64,000 bases of DNA from Dokdonella immobilis. GTDB lineage: Bacteria; Pseudomonadota; Gammaproteobacteria; Xanthomonadales; Rhodanobacteraceae. The stretch is from positions 79,584 to 143,583 of the forward strand of contig NZ_FOVF01000008.1 in the NCBI RefSeq assembly GCF_900115085.1. The letters are read 5' to 3'. How positions within the stretch are numbered: position 1 is the stretch's first letter; each line of letters opens with the position of its first letter. This document shows positions 11,801 to 19,628 of the stretch, piece after piece. The notes under the pieces were generated by a model, which worked only from the letters and a program-made list of their open reading frames with translations, did not search any database and had not been told where the DNA came from. A program made the translations under genes and the position numbers.

Positions 11801-13430
11801 CCGTTCCAGCCCAGATGCGCCCCTCGCGATCCTCGTGGAGGGCAAGCACGTGGTCGTGGGTCAGGCTGGTGGCATCACCATCGCGGTGCCGCCAGTTTCG
11901 CCTCGATCCATCGCGCGGGTCGTAGCGCACGACACCCGTGCTGCGACCCGAGAACCAGATGCTGCCGTCGCGCGCGATGATGAGGCTGCGCCGCCCGCGC
12001 TCCGGGTCATCGACGGCGCTGCCAAGTCCGGCTGGCAGGGCCGCGACCTTGCCCGTTCGCGGTTCGAGCGAACCGACGCCGAGGCTGCCGGCGAACCAGA
12101 TCTTTCCATCGACGGCCTCGGCAAGCGCTTCGATCTGGATGCGCGCCGGCAGCGCGACCTCGAAGGCGCGGGCCAGGTCCGCATCGTGGTATTCGAATTC
12201 GCCGGCTTCGCGCGAATAGCTCTTCAGGCCGTCGCCATCGGTGCCAAGCCAGATCCTCCCGGTCTTGTCCTCGAGAATGGCGCGGATGTTGTTGGTCGAG
12301 CCCGGGTCGCGCGAACGCTCGTTGTCGACGATGTAGTGAAAGGTCGCTCCGAGCGGGTCGGCCTTGCTCAGGCCAAGCGCTTCGCTGCCGATCCAGAGCA
12401 GGCCGGACTGGTCGACCAGCAGTGTCGTGACTTCGGAGGGCGGCAGGCTGCCGCGCAGGTTGCGGTCGCTGCGGATCCACTGTAGCCGCCCCGATTGCGG
12501 ATCGAGGTTGGCGAGGCCGCGGCCGCGCGCCGCCATCCAGACCTTGCCCACGCCATCCTCGGCGATCGCGATGATCGGGTTGATGCCGTCGTTGGCCCAG
12601 ATCTGTACGGCCTTTCCGGCGACCGGGTCGATCCGGAAGAGGCCCAGCTTGCTGCCGACAAGAATGGAATGGTCCGTGGCCTCGTGGACGCTGTACAACT
12701 CTCCGAGCACTCCGGCGTCGATGCGCTCGGCGCGATCTGCGCTGGCCGGGATCCGCCACAGTCCGCCGTTGCCGACCACCCAGATCGTATGGTCGCCGGA
12801 GATCGCGATGCCGCGCACGGCGCCGATGGCGCCGGAGTCGTTCTGCGGCTGGATGCGCTGGCGCTCCCCGGTCTCCGGGTCCATCCGCTCCAGACCACTG
12901 CGGCCGCCCAGCCAGAGGCCGCTCTGGCGATCGAAGGCCAAGGCGCTGAGTGCCTCGCGCTCGTTGCGCTCGGCCGCCTCCGCCGGCAGCGCGAACGAAT
13001 CGAAACGGGACGTTCGCGGATCAAAACGGGCGACGCCACTGGCGCTCGTGGAGACCCAGAGGCGACCCTCGTCATCTTCGGCGAGTGCGGAGATCACGCT
13101 GTCGGGCAGGCTATGCGGATCGTCCGGATCGTGTTCGTAGACCTTGAATCGATAGCCGTCGAACTGATGCAGGCCGGCCTGGGTGCCGATCCACATCGTG
13201 CCGTCGCGTGTCTGCGCCAGCGCCTGGATCGAGTTCTGCAGCAGGCCCCTTTCGTTGTCGAGATGGTCGAAGAAGTACTCGCGCTCGAGCGCGGAAGCCG
13301 CGAGCGAGCCTGAAACCATCAGGCCGATCACCAGGCCACGCGCCAGCAGACAGACGAGATGTCGGAAGCGGCAGGCTGTCTGCATCCCGTTCATCGGTCG
13401 GCGCTGGCTCCCGGATTGTTGCGAGCGCAT
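8811..13430 (-). CDS. Propeller/Y_Y_Y sensor with PAS, GGDEF and EAL domains
   Basis: A 1539-residue membrane sensor for cyclic di-GMP turnover. A signal-type hydrophobic segment (about residues 24-46) leads into a periplasmic two-component-regulator propeller (repeats like GTMWIGTQAGLHQFDGYRF and GRLWVSTSASGVARFDP, to about 690), then a Y_Y_Y domain (YRLEGFDEDWVDAG) and one membrane helix near 815-835. Inside the cell follow two PAS regions, a GGDEF domain with intact ARIGGDEF near 1180, and an EAL domain with EALLRW near 1310, DDFGTGYSSL and AEGVETAEQ. Both catalytic signatures are intact, so it could make or degrade cyclic di-GMP. It has no histidine kinase domain. Start 13430 has GGAGA upstream; ATGs at 13394 and 13385 are alternatives. 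Confidence 0.92.
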   Translation of the reverse strand: MRSQQSGSQRRPMNGMQTACRFRHLVCLLARGLVIGLMVSGSLAASALEREYFFDHLDNERGLLQNSIQALAQTRDGTMWIGTQAGLHQFDGYRFKVYEHDPDDPHSLPDSVISALAEDDEGRLWVSTSASGVARFDPRTSRFDSFALPAEAAERNEREALSALAFDRQSGLWLGGRSGLERMDPETGERQRIQPQNDSGAIGAVRGIAISGDHTIWVVGNGGLWRIPASADRAERIDAGVLGELYSVHEATDHSILVGSKLGLFRIDPVAGKAVQIWANDGINPIIAIAEDGVGKVWMAARGRGLANLDPQSGRLQWIRSDRNLRGSLPPSEVTTLLVDQSGLLWIGSEALGLSKADPLGATFHYIVDNERSRDPGSTNNIRAILEDKTGRIWLGTDGDGLKSYSREAGEFEYHDADLARAFEVALPARIQIEALAEAVDGKIWFAGSLGVGSLEPRTGKVAALPAGLGSAVDDPERGRRSLIIARDGSIWFSGRSTGVVRYDPRDGSRRNWRHRDGDATSLTHDHVLALHEDREGRIWAGTVDGLNIIDPQSDQVRTVRFVPGDPHSLSGNIVRSIHESDDGTFWIGTHSGLNRLIDADAVSPRFDRVLQRDGLPDATIYGILEDGMGRLWLSSNRGIASYDRNTGAVHPFSVKDGLQGQEFNGGAVAVLRSGEFAFGGINGLNLVKPGAVAASRFVAPVEINEVRIGDADPVRVLAGQPLHMKQVDRLIHFSFAALDYTAPERNRFRYRLEGFDEDWVDAGTRHEATYTNLDAGRYKFRVLASNHDGHWGDTGASVELQVEPAWWNTRAMRIAYAGAGLLIALAFWWAMRRQRQAQRQHARELEEREQRLRLALWGSSDEFWDLNMDSGVLVRLSAARTQASQREEIHSVYDWVREHVHPDDQRAIAQRLDDHISNKVALFESEQRVRVRKDKWIWVLARGKIVERNEQGRPLRICGTARNITASREAERERRIVQEVISSMREAVTVCDLEFKFVSVNPAFTRITGWQEHEVVGRSVALLNCAQHSPEYYQNLRDSVMREGLWRGELWQRRKDGEEFLCWLQSSEVRDAQGQRTHYIGVLTDITERKRTEQELRYLANYDTLTGLPNRTLLSERLGHAVIRARRGGRKVAVLFLDLDRFKHVNDSMGHAAGDRMLKAAGSRLRDNVRDGDTVARIGGDEFTVVLEELADAGEAERVAMKLITAFEKPLELNDGQDVVISPSIGISLYPDHAQTPTDLLKFADTAMYQAKDRGRKTYMVYTETMDAAARMRATLVGALRKAMERGEFSLVYQPKLSLLDERITGVEALLRWNSQDLGEISPVTFIPVAEESGMIIEIGDWVLVRACEQLSQWHRDGLRDISMSVNLSVLQLQRGDLTQRLCDILAENDMAPNQLELELTESVIMANAEQSISTLRQLKAVGVTLSIDDFGTGYSSLSYLRRLPIDALKIDKEFVGDITTDPDDEAITATVINMAHSLGLNVVAEGVETAEQAEYLREQGCDEIQGHWLSTPLPPEQCFVFLRDRARRRQEVLDDNK

Positions 13431-13589
13431 TCACGCCCAGTCTCCAGTGTAGGCAATCGGCCCGGGGCTTGCCACGAGTCCCGCCAGGGCCGGTTTCCCG
13501 TCGCCAGTGCCCGGGCCGACGGTCTCCGGGGTGAACACGGACAACGGATGCAGGCTAGAATCAGCCATCGCTCGTACTTCCCGTTCGCC

Positions 13590-14165
13590 ATGCCTCACGC
13601 GCGTATCAGCCATCAGGAACTTGCCGACATCCTGGCCCGCCTGCAGGTCGGGGTCAGTGCCAGCGATCTGCATGGCTCGCTGACCGGCTATCTGTGCGCG
13701 GGCGGTTCGACCACGGCCGAGTCCTGGCCGGAGGCCCTGGAACTCGATACCGGCCCGACCGGGATCCCGCAGGATGCCGCATTCCCGCTGCTGTTCCGCC
13801 ATTGTCGCGAACAGCTCGACGATGTGGATCTCGGCTTTGAACCGCTGTTGCCGGGCGAAGACGTGGCCCTGGCCAGGCGTGCCGAAGCCCTGGTCGAATG
13901 GTGTCGCGGTTTCCTCGGCGGCGTCGGGCTGGCCGGCATCGGCGGCAAGCGCGAGGCGCTGTCGGCTGAGGCGCGCGAGATCGTCCAGGACTTCAGCACG
14001 ATTGCCGCCTCGAACTTCGACTATTCCGACGACGACGAAGACGAGACCGCACTCAGCGAGGTCCTCGAATTCGTCCGCGTCGGCGTCCTGCTTCTCTACA
14101 GCGAACTCGACCCGACTCCGCTGCGCCGGGATCTCCGCACCGCGCCCAGCCGACGCCTGCACTGA
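13590..14165 (+). CDS. YecA/UPF0149 family protein
   Basis: 191 residues matching the UPF0149 (YgfB) family, which is encoded just before pepP in many gammaproteobacteria. Typical parts are the opening SHQELADILARLQVGVSASD with LHGSLTGYLCAGG, the segment ALVEWCRGFLGGVGLAG, and an acidic region followed by LSEVLEFVRVGVLLLYSEL. Its biochemical role is unclear, so none is assigned. The stop codon overlaps the pepP ATG (TGATG), indicating coupling. ATG 13590 matches the family N terminus; a TAGAAT box lies about 35 bases upstream. Confidence 0.9.
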   Translation: MPHARISHQELADILARLQVGVSASDLHGSLTGYLCAGGSTTAESWPEALELDTGPTGIPQDAAFPLLFRHCREQLDDVDLGFEPLLPGEDVALARRAEALVEWCRGFLGGVGLAGIGGKREALSAEAREIVQDFSTIAASNFDYSDDDEDETALSEVLEFVRVGVLLLYSELDPTPLRRDLRTAPSRRLH

Positions 14166-15475
14166 TGATAGACCGCAAGGAGTTCAGCCGTCGCCGACGC
14201 CAGCTGATGCGCATGGCCGGACGCGACGCCATCGTCATCGTGCCTGCGGCTCCGGAACACCTGCGCAACAACGATGCGCACTATCCGTATCGCCAGGACA
14301 GCGACTTCCATTACCTGACCGGCTTCGGCGAGCCCGAAGCCGTGCTTGCCCTGGTCCCGGGCCGGGCCCAGGGCGAGACCATCCTGTTCTGCCGCGAGCG
14401 CGATCGCACCCGCGAACAGTGGGACGGCTACCGTGCCGGACAGGAAGGCGCCGTCGCCGACTTCGGCATGGATGATGCGTTTCCGATCGAGGACATCGAC
14501 GACATCCTGCCGGGATTGATCGAGGGGCGCTCGCGCGTCTATTACCATTTCGGCCGCGACAGCGACTTCGACCTGGTCCTGATCGGCTGGGTCAACAGCG
14601 TACGCTCGCAGATCCGCCAGGGCGCCCGTCCGCCGCACGAATTCGTCGCCCTTTCGCATTTGCTGCACGACTTGCGCCTGTACAAGTCGCGGGCCGAACT
14701 GCGCCTGATGCGCAAATCGGCGCAGATCGGTGCCGAGGCGCACGTGCGCGCGATGCGCGCGACCCGGCCCGGCATGAACGAACACGAGGTCGAGGCCGAA
14801 CTGCTGCATACCTTCCGCCGCCACGGCGCGGTGCCGAGCTACGAACCGATCGTCGGCGGCGGCGCCAATGCCTGCGTGCTGCATTACCGGGCCAACAATG
14901 CGGTGCTCGCCGACGGAGACTTGCTGCTGATCGACGCCGGCGCCGAATACGCCTGCTACGCCTCCGACATCACCCGCACGTTTCCGGTCAATGGCCGCTT
15001 CTCACCCGAGCAGCGCGCGCTTTACGAAGTCGTCCTCGCTGCCCAGCATGCCGCGATCGACAAGGTCCGCGTCGGCAAGCCGTTCGATGTCTACCACGAA
15101 GCGGCGGTGGGCACGCTGACCGAGGGCCTGATCGAGCTCGGCCTGCTCAAGGGCAGCCTGGCGAAGAATCTCGCCGAGCACAGCTACCGCAAGTTCTACA
15201 TGCACAAGACCGGCCACTGGCTCGGCCTCGACGTGCACGACGTCGGCGATTACCGTGTCGACGGCGAGTTCCGCGAACTCGAGGCTGGCATGGTGGTGAC
15301 GGTCGAGCCGGGCCTTTACATCGGCCGCGACTTGAAGGGCGTACCGGCCCGCTGGCGCGGCATCGGCATCCGCATCGAGGACGATGTCGTGGTCACCAAC
15401 GGCGATCCGGAGGTGATCTCGGCGGCGGCGCCCAAGGATCCGGATGACATCGAAGCGCTGATGGGATCCCGCTGA
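14165..15475 (+). CDS. pepP: Xaa-Pro aminopeptidase P
   Basis: Metallo-aminopeptidase that removes N-terminal residues before proline; 436 residues, normal for PepP. The N-terminal domain holds the family segment YPYRQDSDFHYLTGFGEPEA. In the C-terminal pita-bread fold the five metal ligands are visible: Asp in LLIDAGAEY, Asp in CYASDITRTFP, His in HKTGHWLGLDVHD, Glu in TVEPGLYI and Glu in GIRIEDDV. It is translationally coupled to the upstream YecA-family gene by a TGATG overlap. Confidence 0.96.
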   Translation: MIDRKEFSRRRRQLMRMAGRDAIVIVPAAPEHLRNNDAHYPYRQDSDFHYLTGFGEPEAVLALVPGRAQGETILFCRERDRTREQWDGYRAGQEGAVADFGMDDAFPIEDIDDILPGLIEGRSRVYYHFGRDSDFDLVLIGWVNSVRSQIRQGARPPHEFVALSHLLHDLRLYKSRAELRLMRKSAQIGAEAHVRAMRATRPGMNEHEVEAELLHTFRRHGAVPSYEPIVGGGANACVLHYRANNAVLADGDLLLIDAGAEYACYASDITRTFPVNGRFSPEQRALYEVVLAAQHAAIDKVRVGKPFDVYHEAAVGTLTEGLIELGLLKGSLAKNLAEHSYRKFYMHKTGHWLGLDVHDVGDYRVDGEFRELEAGMVVTVEPGLYIGRDLKGVPARWRGIGIRIEDDVVVTNGDPEVISAAAPKDPDDIEALMGSR

Positions 15476-15585
15476 CTCCGCAACGCGGACATCACGCCTG
15501 GCCATGATGGCCGGCGGCCGACGGCGCTGGCCGCCTGAAGACGATGGCCTTCACTGTTCGCCGGCGCAGATCCGGCGCTGACCGC

Positions 15586-16215
15586 TCAGCTGCTGCCGAC
15601 GAGGCTGTCGCCGGAATGCTCGACCAGCACGTCGGGTCGTCGCGCTCCGGCGAAGCGGCGCGACCAGTAATGCTCGGACAGGCTGCTGACGCTGACCGTC
15701 TTGCCGCTGCTCGGGGCATGGATGAAGCGGCCCTCGCCCAGATAGATGCCGACATGGGACACACGCTTGCCGCGGGTCCGGAAGAAGACGAGGTCGCCGC
15801 TGCGCATGGCATCGCGCGCAACGGCGTGGCCGGTGAGGAACTGCGCCGACGAGGTATTCGGAAGCTCGGCGCCGATGCCCTGGCGGAACACGTAGCGGAC
15901 AAAGCCGCTGCAGTCGAATCCGGTCGTCGGTGAGCGTCCGCCGCGCTTGTAGCGGATATTGCGCAGGCCATCGGCGAGCCGGGTCAGCAGTTGCACCGGC
16001 GAGAAGGACGCGGCGCCGGTCGCAGCCGCGGGTGCAAGCGATGGCTTCGGCAAGGCGGTGTCGGCTACCGGCGGAGCCAGCCATTCCGCCATTCCGCTGT
16101 CGATCTGCCAGACCGGTGGCGGCGCCAGTGCGACCGGCCCGGCCAGCACGCTGCCCGAGCCGAACAGGCAAAACAGGACGACAACGGATAGGGGAAACCG
16201 GCGGCAGGTTCGCAT
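15586..16215 (-). CDS. NlpC/P60 family cysteine peptidase, exported
   Basis: 209 residues: a signal peptide (MRTCRRFPLSVVVLFCLFGS... cleaved near AGPVA), a proline/alanine-rich linker to about residue 75, then an NlpC/P60 domain. The catalytic Cys lies in TTGFDCSGFVRYVF, the His in KRVSHVGIYLG and the third polar residue in RFIHAP. Such enzymes cut peptide stems of peptidoglycan in the periplasm (Spr/MepS-like). It faces pepP with about 110 bases between stops. The C-terminal RRPDVLVEHS tail is not part of the fold. Confidence 0.92.
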   Translation of the reverse strand: MRTCRRFPLSVVVLFCLFGSGSVLAGPVALAPPPVWQIDSGMAEWLAPPVADTALPKPSLAPAAATGAASFSPVQLLTRLADGLRNIRYKRGGRSPTTGFDCSGFVRYVFRQGIGAELPNTSSAQFLTGHAVARDAMRSGDLVFFRTRGKRVSHVGIYLGEGRFIHAPSSGKTVSVSSLSEHYWSRRFAGARRPDVLVEHSGDSLVGSS

Positions 16216-16713
16216 GCGCTCAGGCTCTCGATCGGAATGCTGAATCGGTCGTGCCCGGGCGGTCTCCCCGCGGGCCGCCGCGACCTTAGCAGACCGCGCT
16301 GCGGGCGGTGTTCAAGCCTCGTTAACCGCACCGCGCTGGCCGCCATGGTGGGCACCCGCACCGGCATGGGCGACAGTGCTGCTGGCGGGTGGCCAGTTTC
16401 CGCGTAGGGTCCCAGCGGCCCCTACCCCTTGGAGGTGGCGCTGCACGTGCAAAGCTTCCTCCACTCCTCCGCACGGTCGCTGGCAACCCGCGCGTGGACG
16501 GGCGCGCACTCCGGGAAACAATATCCATTCATGCTCGAATGGATCACGCGGGCTTAGGATGTCACTTCTTCTTAACCACTCGCGTCGTGTGAGCGGCTAC
16601 GCTTATTGCCGAAGGGGACATGTGAAATGCGTGCGCTGCGCCAATCGGGGCCCGACCCTGGCGGCATTGCCGGCTTGCGATGATATTGCGCACATCAAAC
16701 CAGGAGAGGGAAC
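16216..16713. other. Long intergenic region, divergent promoters
   Basis: About 500 bases between the divergent NlpC/P60 gene and the exported-protein gene at 16714. It holds a perfect 8-6-8 inverted repeat at 16523-16544 and a hairpin with GTAGGG/CCCTAC arms (16404-16425). No frame on either strand looks coding. It must contain the promoters of both flanking genes. Confidence 0.5.
16523..16544. promoter_or_regulatory. Perfect 8-6-8 inverted repeat, possible operator
   Basis: ATCCATTC, six bases, GAATGGAT, about 170 bases upstream of the exported-protein gene at 16714. The symmetry and spacing suit a dimeric regulator, but no U-tract follows and no regulator is implied by name. Confidence 0.4.
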
Positions 16714-17844
16714 ATGCTGAATACGACTCATCATGCGTTCTTGGCTCTTCTCGCGGGGCTTGCCGTGACTTCGTCCTGCATGGCCTGCAGCATCGCGCCC
16801 TTCAACGAAACCTGGAGTCCCTCAGGAACGGTCGCCTGGGTCCAGAATGGTGACGACTGCGTGCTTACTGCCGCGGTCGCGGCGGCCCAACCTGCTGCGG
16901 CGACGGTCCACTATCGCCGCGCCGACCGAACTGCGGCTTTCCGCATCAGCTTCGTGCTAACGCCTGCGCCTGCACTGACCTCGATCGACCCCACGCAGAG
17001 CGCAACCCTGAGCTCGGGAGCGGCGCTCGCCGTGCCGGATATCGGTCCGCCGCAGGTCTCCCTGTACGCGCTGAGGCTATCGGGAGACGCGTCGGGGACG
17101 CATCCGCAACTGACCGTGGACGCGGCCTGCGCGTCGCCACAAGGCCAGAATGGCCTGTGCAGCGGGACACTGCCATTCGCCCTGACCGACCTGCCCCTGC
17201 GCATCACCCTGGAGCTCGACGTGGGCGCGGGTGATGGGGATCAGGGTCAGTTGCGCGCCTGGCTCGGCGACGACACCTCGGGCTCACCCGCGCTGACGCT
17301 GGATCATCTCGACAATGCACGCTGGGGCGGTATCGACCGGATCAGCCTCGGTCTCAGCGATGTTTCGACTGCACTCGCCACGACGATCGGCTCGCAGCCG
17401 TTCACGTTCAGCGAAATCGCGGTCAACGAACCGCGACTGTTCTGGAGCGATTTCGAAAGCGATCGGGTCGGCAATATCGTCGTCACCGGCTCTCCGCTCA
17501 ACAGCCCGACCAACATCTCCGGAACCACGTGCAATGGACAGTCGCAGTTTCCGACGATTGCCTCGGGAACGACCCGGCTGTCGGGCTTGTCCGTTGTCCA
17601 CCCGCTGACCCTGGGCCCCTCGGCGACCTTCGCCGTTCAAGTGATCCCGAACTCGACTTCCATGGTGGCATTCGCCTGCCCGGCCGGCAGCGGTCCGTCA
17701 GGGCCTTGCGTGAGCGCGATCAATGCGATCGGACAGAATCTTCAGTTTCCTCAGCTTCCGGCCGGCGACTACCAGATCGTGATCGGCGACACGGATGGGG
17801 CGTGCGGGAATTACAGCCTGAATCCCATCGGTTCTCCGAACTGA
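16714..17844 (+). CDS. Exported protein, paralogue A of tandem pair
   Basis: 376 residues. The ATG follows AGGAGAGGGAAC, a strong ribosome site. The signal peptide runs to about residue 24 (LALLAGLAVTSSCMA before CSIAPF). The mature protein is beta-rich with paired cysteines. It shares extended motifs with the gene at 18297: ATVHYRR, QSATLSSG, LRAWLGDDTSGSPALTLDHL, a GLSDVS block and FTFSEIAVNEPRLFWSDFES. The LFWSDFE motif resembles the C-terminal FxDGFE-like tags of other exported proteins here, but is followed by a further 130-residue domain rich in Gly/Ser and ending in a cysteine-containing module. I do not recognise the family. It is the first half of a tandem duplication that also copied cydX and the end of cydB. 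Confidence 0.85.
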   Translation: MLNTTHHAFLALLAGLAVTSSCMACSIAPFNETWSPSGTVAWVQNGDDCVLTAAVAAAQPAAATVHYRRADRTAAFRISFVLTPAPALTSIDPTQSATLSSGAALAVPDIGPPQVSLYALRLSGDASGTHPQLTVDAACASPQGQNGLCSGTLPFALTDLPLRITLELDVGAGDGDQGQLRAWLGDDTSGSPALTLDHLDNARWGGIDRISLGLSDVSTALATTIGSQPFTFSEIAVNEPRLFWSDFESDRVGNIVVTGSPLNSPTNISGTTCNGQSQFPTIASGTTRLSGLSVVHPLTLGPSATFAVQVIPNSTSMVAFACPAGSGPSGPCVSAINAIGQNLQFPQLPAGDYQIVIGDTDGACGNYSLNPIGSPN

Positions 17845-17881
17845 CGCTTCGGGTTGGCGCTCACGAACTGGAAGCGCCGGC

Positions 17882-18013
17882 TCAACGCGACTGCGCTTCC
17901 TCGTCCGCATTGCGCTTCGCCGCTGCGTCGGCATGCAGCTCGAACCACATCGCATTGAGGATGGCGAAGCTGCAGGCCAGGCCGACGCCGAGGATCCAGC
18001 TGAAATACCACAT
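17882..18013 (-). CDS. Second CydX-like small membrane protein
   Basis: 43 residues, MWYFSWILGVGLACSFAILN followed by AMWFELHADAAAK..., one membrane helix. It is identical to the operon CydX at 19473-19610 through about residue 32, then has a different tail (KRNADEEAQSR). CydX stabilises the haem b/d site of cytochrome bd oxidase. This copy follows a truncated cydB piece rather than a whole operon, so it may be untranscribed, or could supply a second CydX with a different cytoplasmic tail. It keeps the same leader and ribosome site as the operon copy. Confidence 0.65.
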   Translation of the reverse strand: MWYFSWILGVGLACSFAILNAMWFELHADAAAKRNADEEAQSR

Positions 18014-18031
18014 GGCGGATGGCTCCTGTGT

Positions 18032-18160
18032 TCAGTACAAAGAGTGCGACTCGCGGATGTGCTTGCGGCTGATGCGCCCGCGCAGCACGTGGTAGACCCA
18101 GGTCGTGTAGGCCACGATCAGCGGCATGAAGACGATCACCGCGATCGGCATGAAGCCAAA
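18032..18160 (-). pseudogene. Truncated cydB 3' fragment
   Basis: Encodes only the last 40-odd codons of CydB (VFMPLIVAYTTWVYHVLRGR, then [13 protein letters not shown], stop). From the cydX copy through this piece (about 17928-18160) it matches 19525-19757 with about 13 differences over 230 bases by eye. Homology ends near 18160, where unrelated sequence upstream of paralogue B begins. It is a duplication remnant and cannot make an oxidase subunit. Confidence 0.85.
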
Positions 18161-18296
18161 CGACCATCGTGCTACGGCATAATGGCAATGCGCAGCTCGT
18201 CTCCAACCGTATTCGGTGTGATACTGGGTGTCTGGATTACAAGCCAGAAAAGCCTTTGTGATAGCAGAAGCTTTTTTAGGAATAGGGAGGATGAGA

Positions 18297-19409
18297 ATGC
18301 AGCGGCGGATGATAGCTTTCCTGATTGTTGCTATCGGGTCTTTTCCATTGACGACCCTGGCCTGCATTTCGCCGCCATTCGTCGAGACGTGGACGAACAG
18401 CGGTTCGGTGAGCTGGACCGAAGGTCCATCGGCATGCAGTCTTGATTCAAGCGTGAGCGGGCCAAGCCCCAGCGCGGCAACGGTTCATTTTCGCCGAAGA
18501 TCGCCGCACGAGCCGCTGCAATTGAGCTTTGTCGTCGACCCGCACCTGACTTCATTGGCTGGTACCCAATCCGCAACCTTGGCAACCGGAGTCGCCGAAC
18601 GGGTGCCGGTGGCGGGTCCGAATACCGCAACGCTGTTCCAGGTTTCGCTGACGGGAAACACCGGCGGGAGCCCCCGAATCGTGCTTTCCGGTGCCTGCAA
18701 CCAAGCGGCAGCAAGCGATGGCGTGTGCTACTCGATCGCATCGACATCGTTCGAAAATTTTCCGCTGCGAATCACTGTGGAAGTGCAGATAGGCTCCGGT
18801 AGTGCCGGTCAAATCCATGCGTGGCTCGGTAATGACACCTCCGGGCCCCCGACTCTGGCGCTGGACGATCTCGACAATGAGCGCTGGGCAGGTGTCGACC
18901 GCGTCGGCATCGGTCTGAGTGACGTGTCACCAGCGCTTTTCGCGGCGATCGGGACGCAAGCCTTTACGTTCAGCGACATCTCGGTCAGCGACCCCGAGTT
19001 GTTCTGGAGTGGATTCGAGAATGACTCGGTTGGTGGGATAGCAATCAATGCCGGGGATCTTTCGACCATTCCTTTTTCACTGACAGGAAGCACTTGCGGC
19101 GGAAGCGTGCAACTACCGGTCATCGCATCGGGGAGCACACGACTCGCGGGCCCAACTGCCATCCATTCGCTGGCAGCGCCCAGCGCAAACCAGCGATGGG
19201 TGCAACTCTCATCGTCGGTGCCCGGCATGGTCGTTTTCGCGTGCCCTGCGGGTAGTGGACCTTCGGGTCCGTGTGTCCAGGGGAGCGTCGACCAGGGAAT
19301 CGTGGCGATGCAACCGGGCAACTACCAGATCGTCGTCGGCAGCCTCTATCCGAGTTGTGGCGTGTACCAGGTCAACGTGGGAGGAACGCTGGGCCAGGCT
19401 GAGCCCTAG
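18297..19409 (+). CDS. Exported protein, paralogue B of tandem pair
   Basis: 370 residues. I chose ATG 18297 because AGGGAGG lies six bases upstream; ATG 18291 directly abuts that site. The signal peptide MQRRMIAFLIVAIGSFPLTT ends before ACISPPF. The order of motifs follows paralogue A: WTNSGSVSW, ATVHFRR, QSATLATG, LRITVEVQIGSG, IHAWLGNDTSGPPTLALDDL, then FTFSDISVSDPELFWSGFEN and a last module with MVVFACPAGSGPSGPCV, shared almost word for word with A (VAFACPAGSGPSGPCV). Roughly half the residues match A by eye, far less than the flanking cyd DNA. Function unknown; surface or secreted protein. Confidence 0.85.
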   Translation: MQRRMIAFLIVAIGSFPLTTLACISPPFVETWTNSGSVSWTEGPSACSLDSSVSGPSPSAATVHFRRRSPHEPLQLSFVVDPHLTSLAGTQSATLATGVAERVPVAGPNTATLFQVSLTGNTGGSPRIVLSGACNQAAASDGVCYSIASTSFENFPLRITVEVQIGSGSAGQIHAWLGNDTSGPPTLALDDLDNERWAGVDRVGIGLSDVSPALFAAIGTQAFTFSDISVSDPELFWSGFENDSVGGIAINAGDLSTIPFSLTGSTCGGSVQLPVIASGSTRLAGPTAIHSLAAPSANQRWVQLSSSVPGMVVFACPAGSGPSGPCVQGSVDQGIVAMQPGNYQIVVGSLYPSCGVYQVNVGGTLGQAEP

Positions 19410-19472
19410 CGAGGGTCAAATGCCGCAGCGCCTGCTGGCAAGGATTCTGCAGGCCGACGCGGTCGAGCGTAC

Positions 19473-19610
19473 TCAGTGTCGACCCGAAATTTCGTCGGCT
19501 TTCGACAGGGCTGCGGCTGCGGCGTCGGCATGCAGCTCGAACCACATCGCATTGAGGATGGCGAAGCTGCAGGCCAGGCCGACGCCGAGGATCCAGCTAA
19601 AGTACCACAT
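19473..19610 (-). CDS. cydX: Cytochrome bd oxidase small subunit CydX
   Basis: 45 residues with the CydX signature MWYFSWILGVGLACSFAILN and an acidic periplasm/cytoplasm junction AMWFELHAD, then an Ala-rich tail ending ISGRH. It lies 18 bases after cydB, the normal last position of the cyd operon. One transmembrane helix; required for stability of the CydAB oxidase in characterised bacteria. Too short for most gene finders but the motif is unmistakable. Confidence 0.9.
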   Translation of the reverse strand: MWYFSWILGVGLACSFAILNAMWFELHADAAAAALSKADEISGRH

Positions 19611-19628
19611 GGCGGATGGCTCCTGTGT

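Noticed and set aside
8676..12485. A 1269-codon open frame on the plus strand opposite the GGDEF/EAL gene
   Set aside because: It is an antisense shadow caused by high GC; composition is alien (Asp/His/Arg-rich), there is no domain, and the minus-strand gene is clearly real.
18032..18367. A 111-codon frame containing the cydB end, as a new gene
   Set aside because: Only the last 40-odd codons are CydB; the upstream part is unrelated sequence before paralogue B, so it is a truncated remnant.
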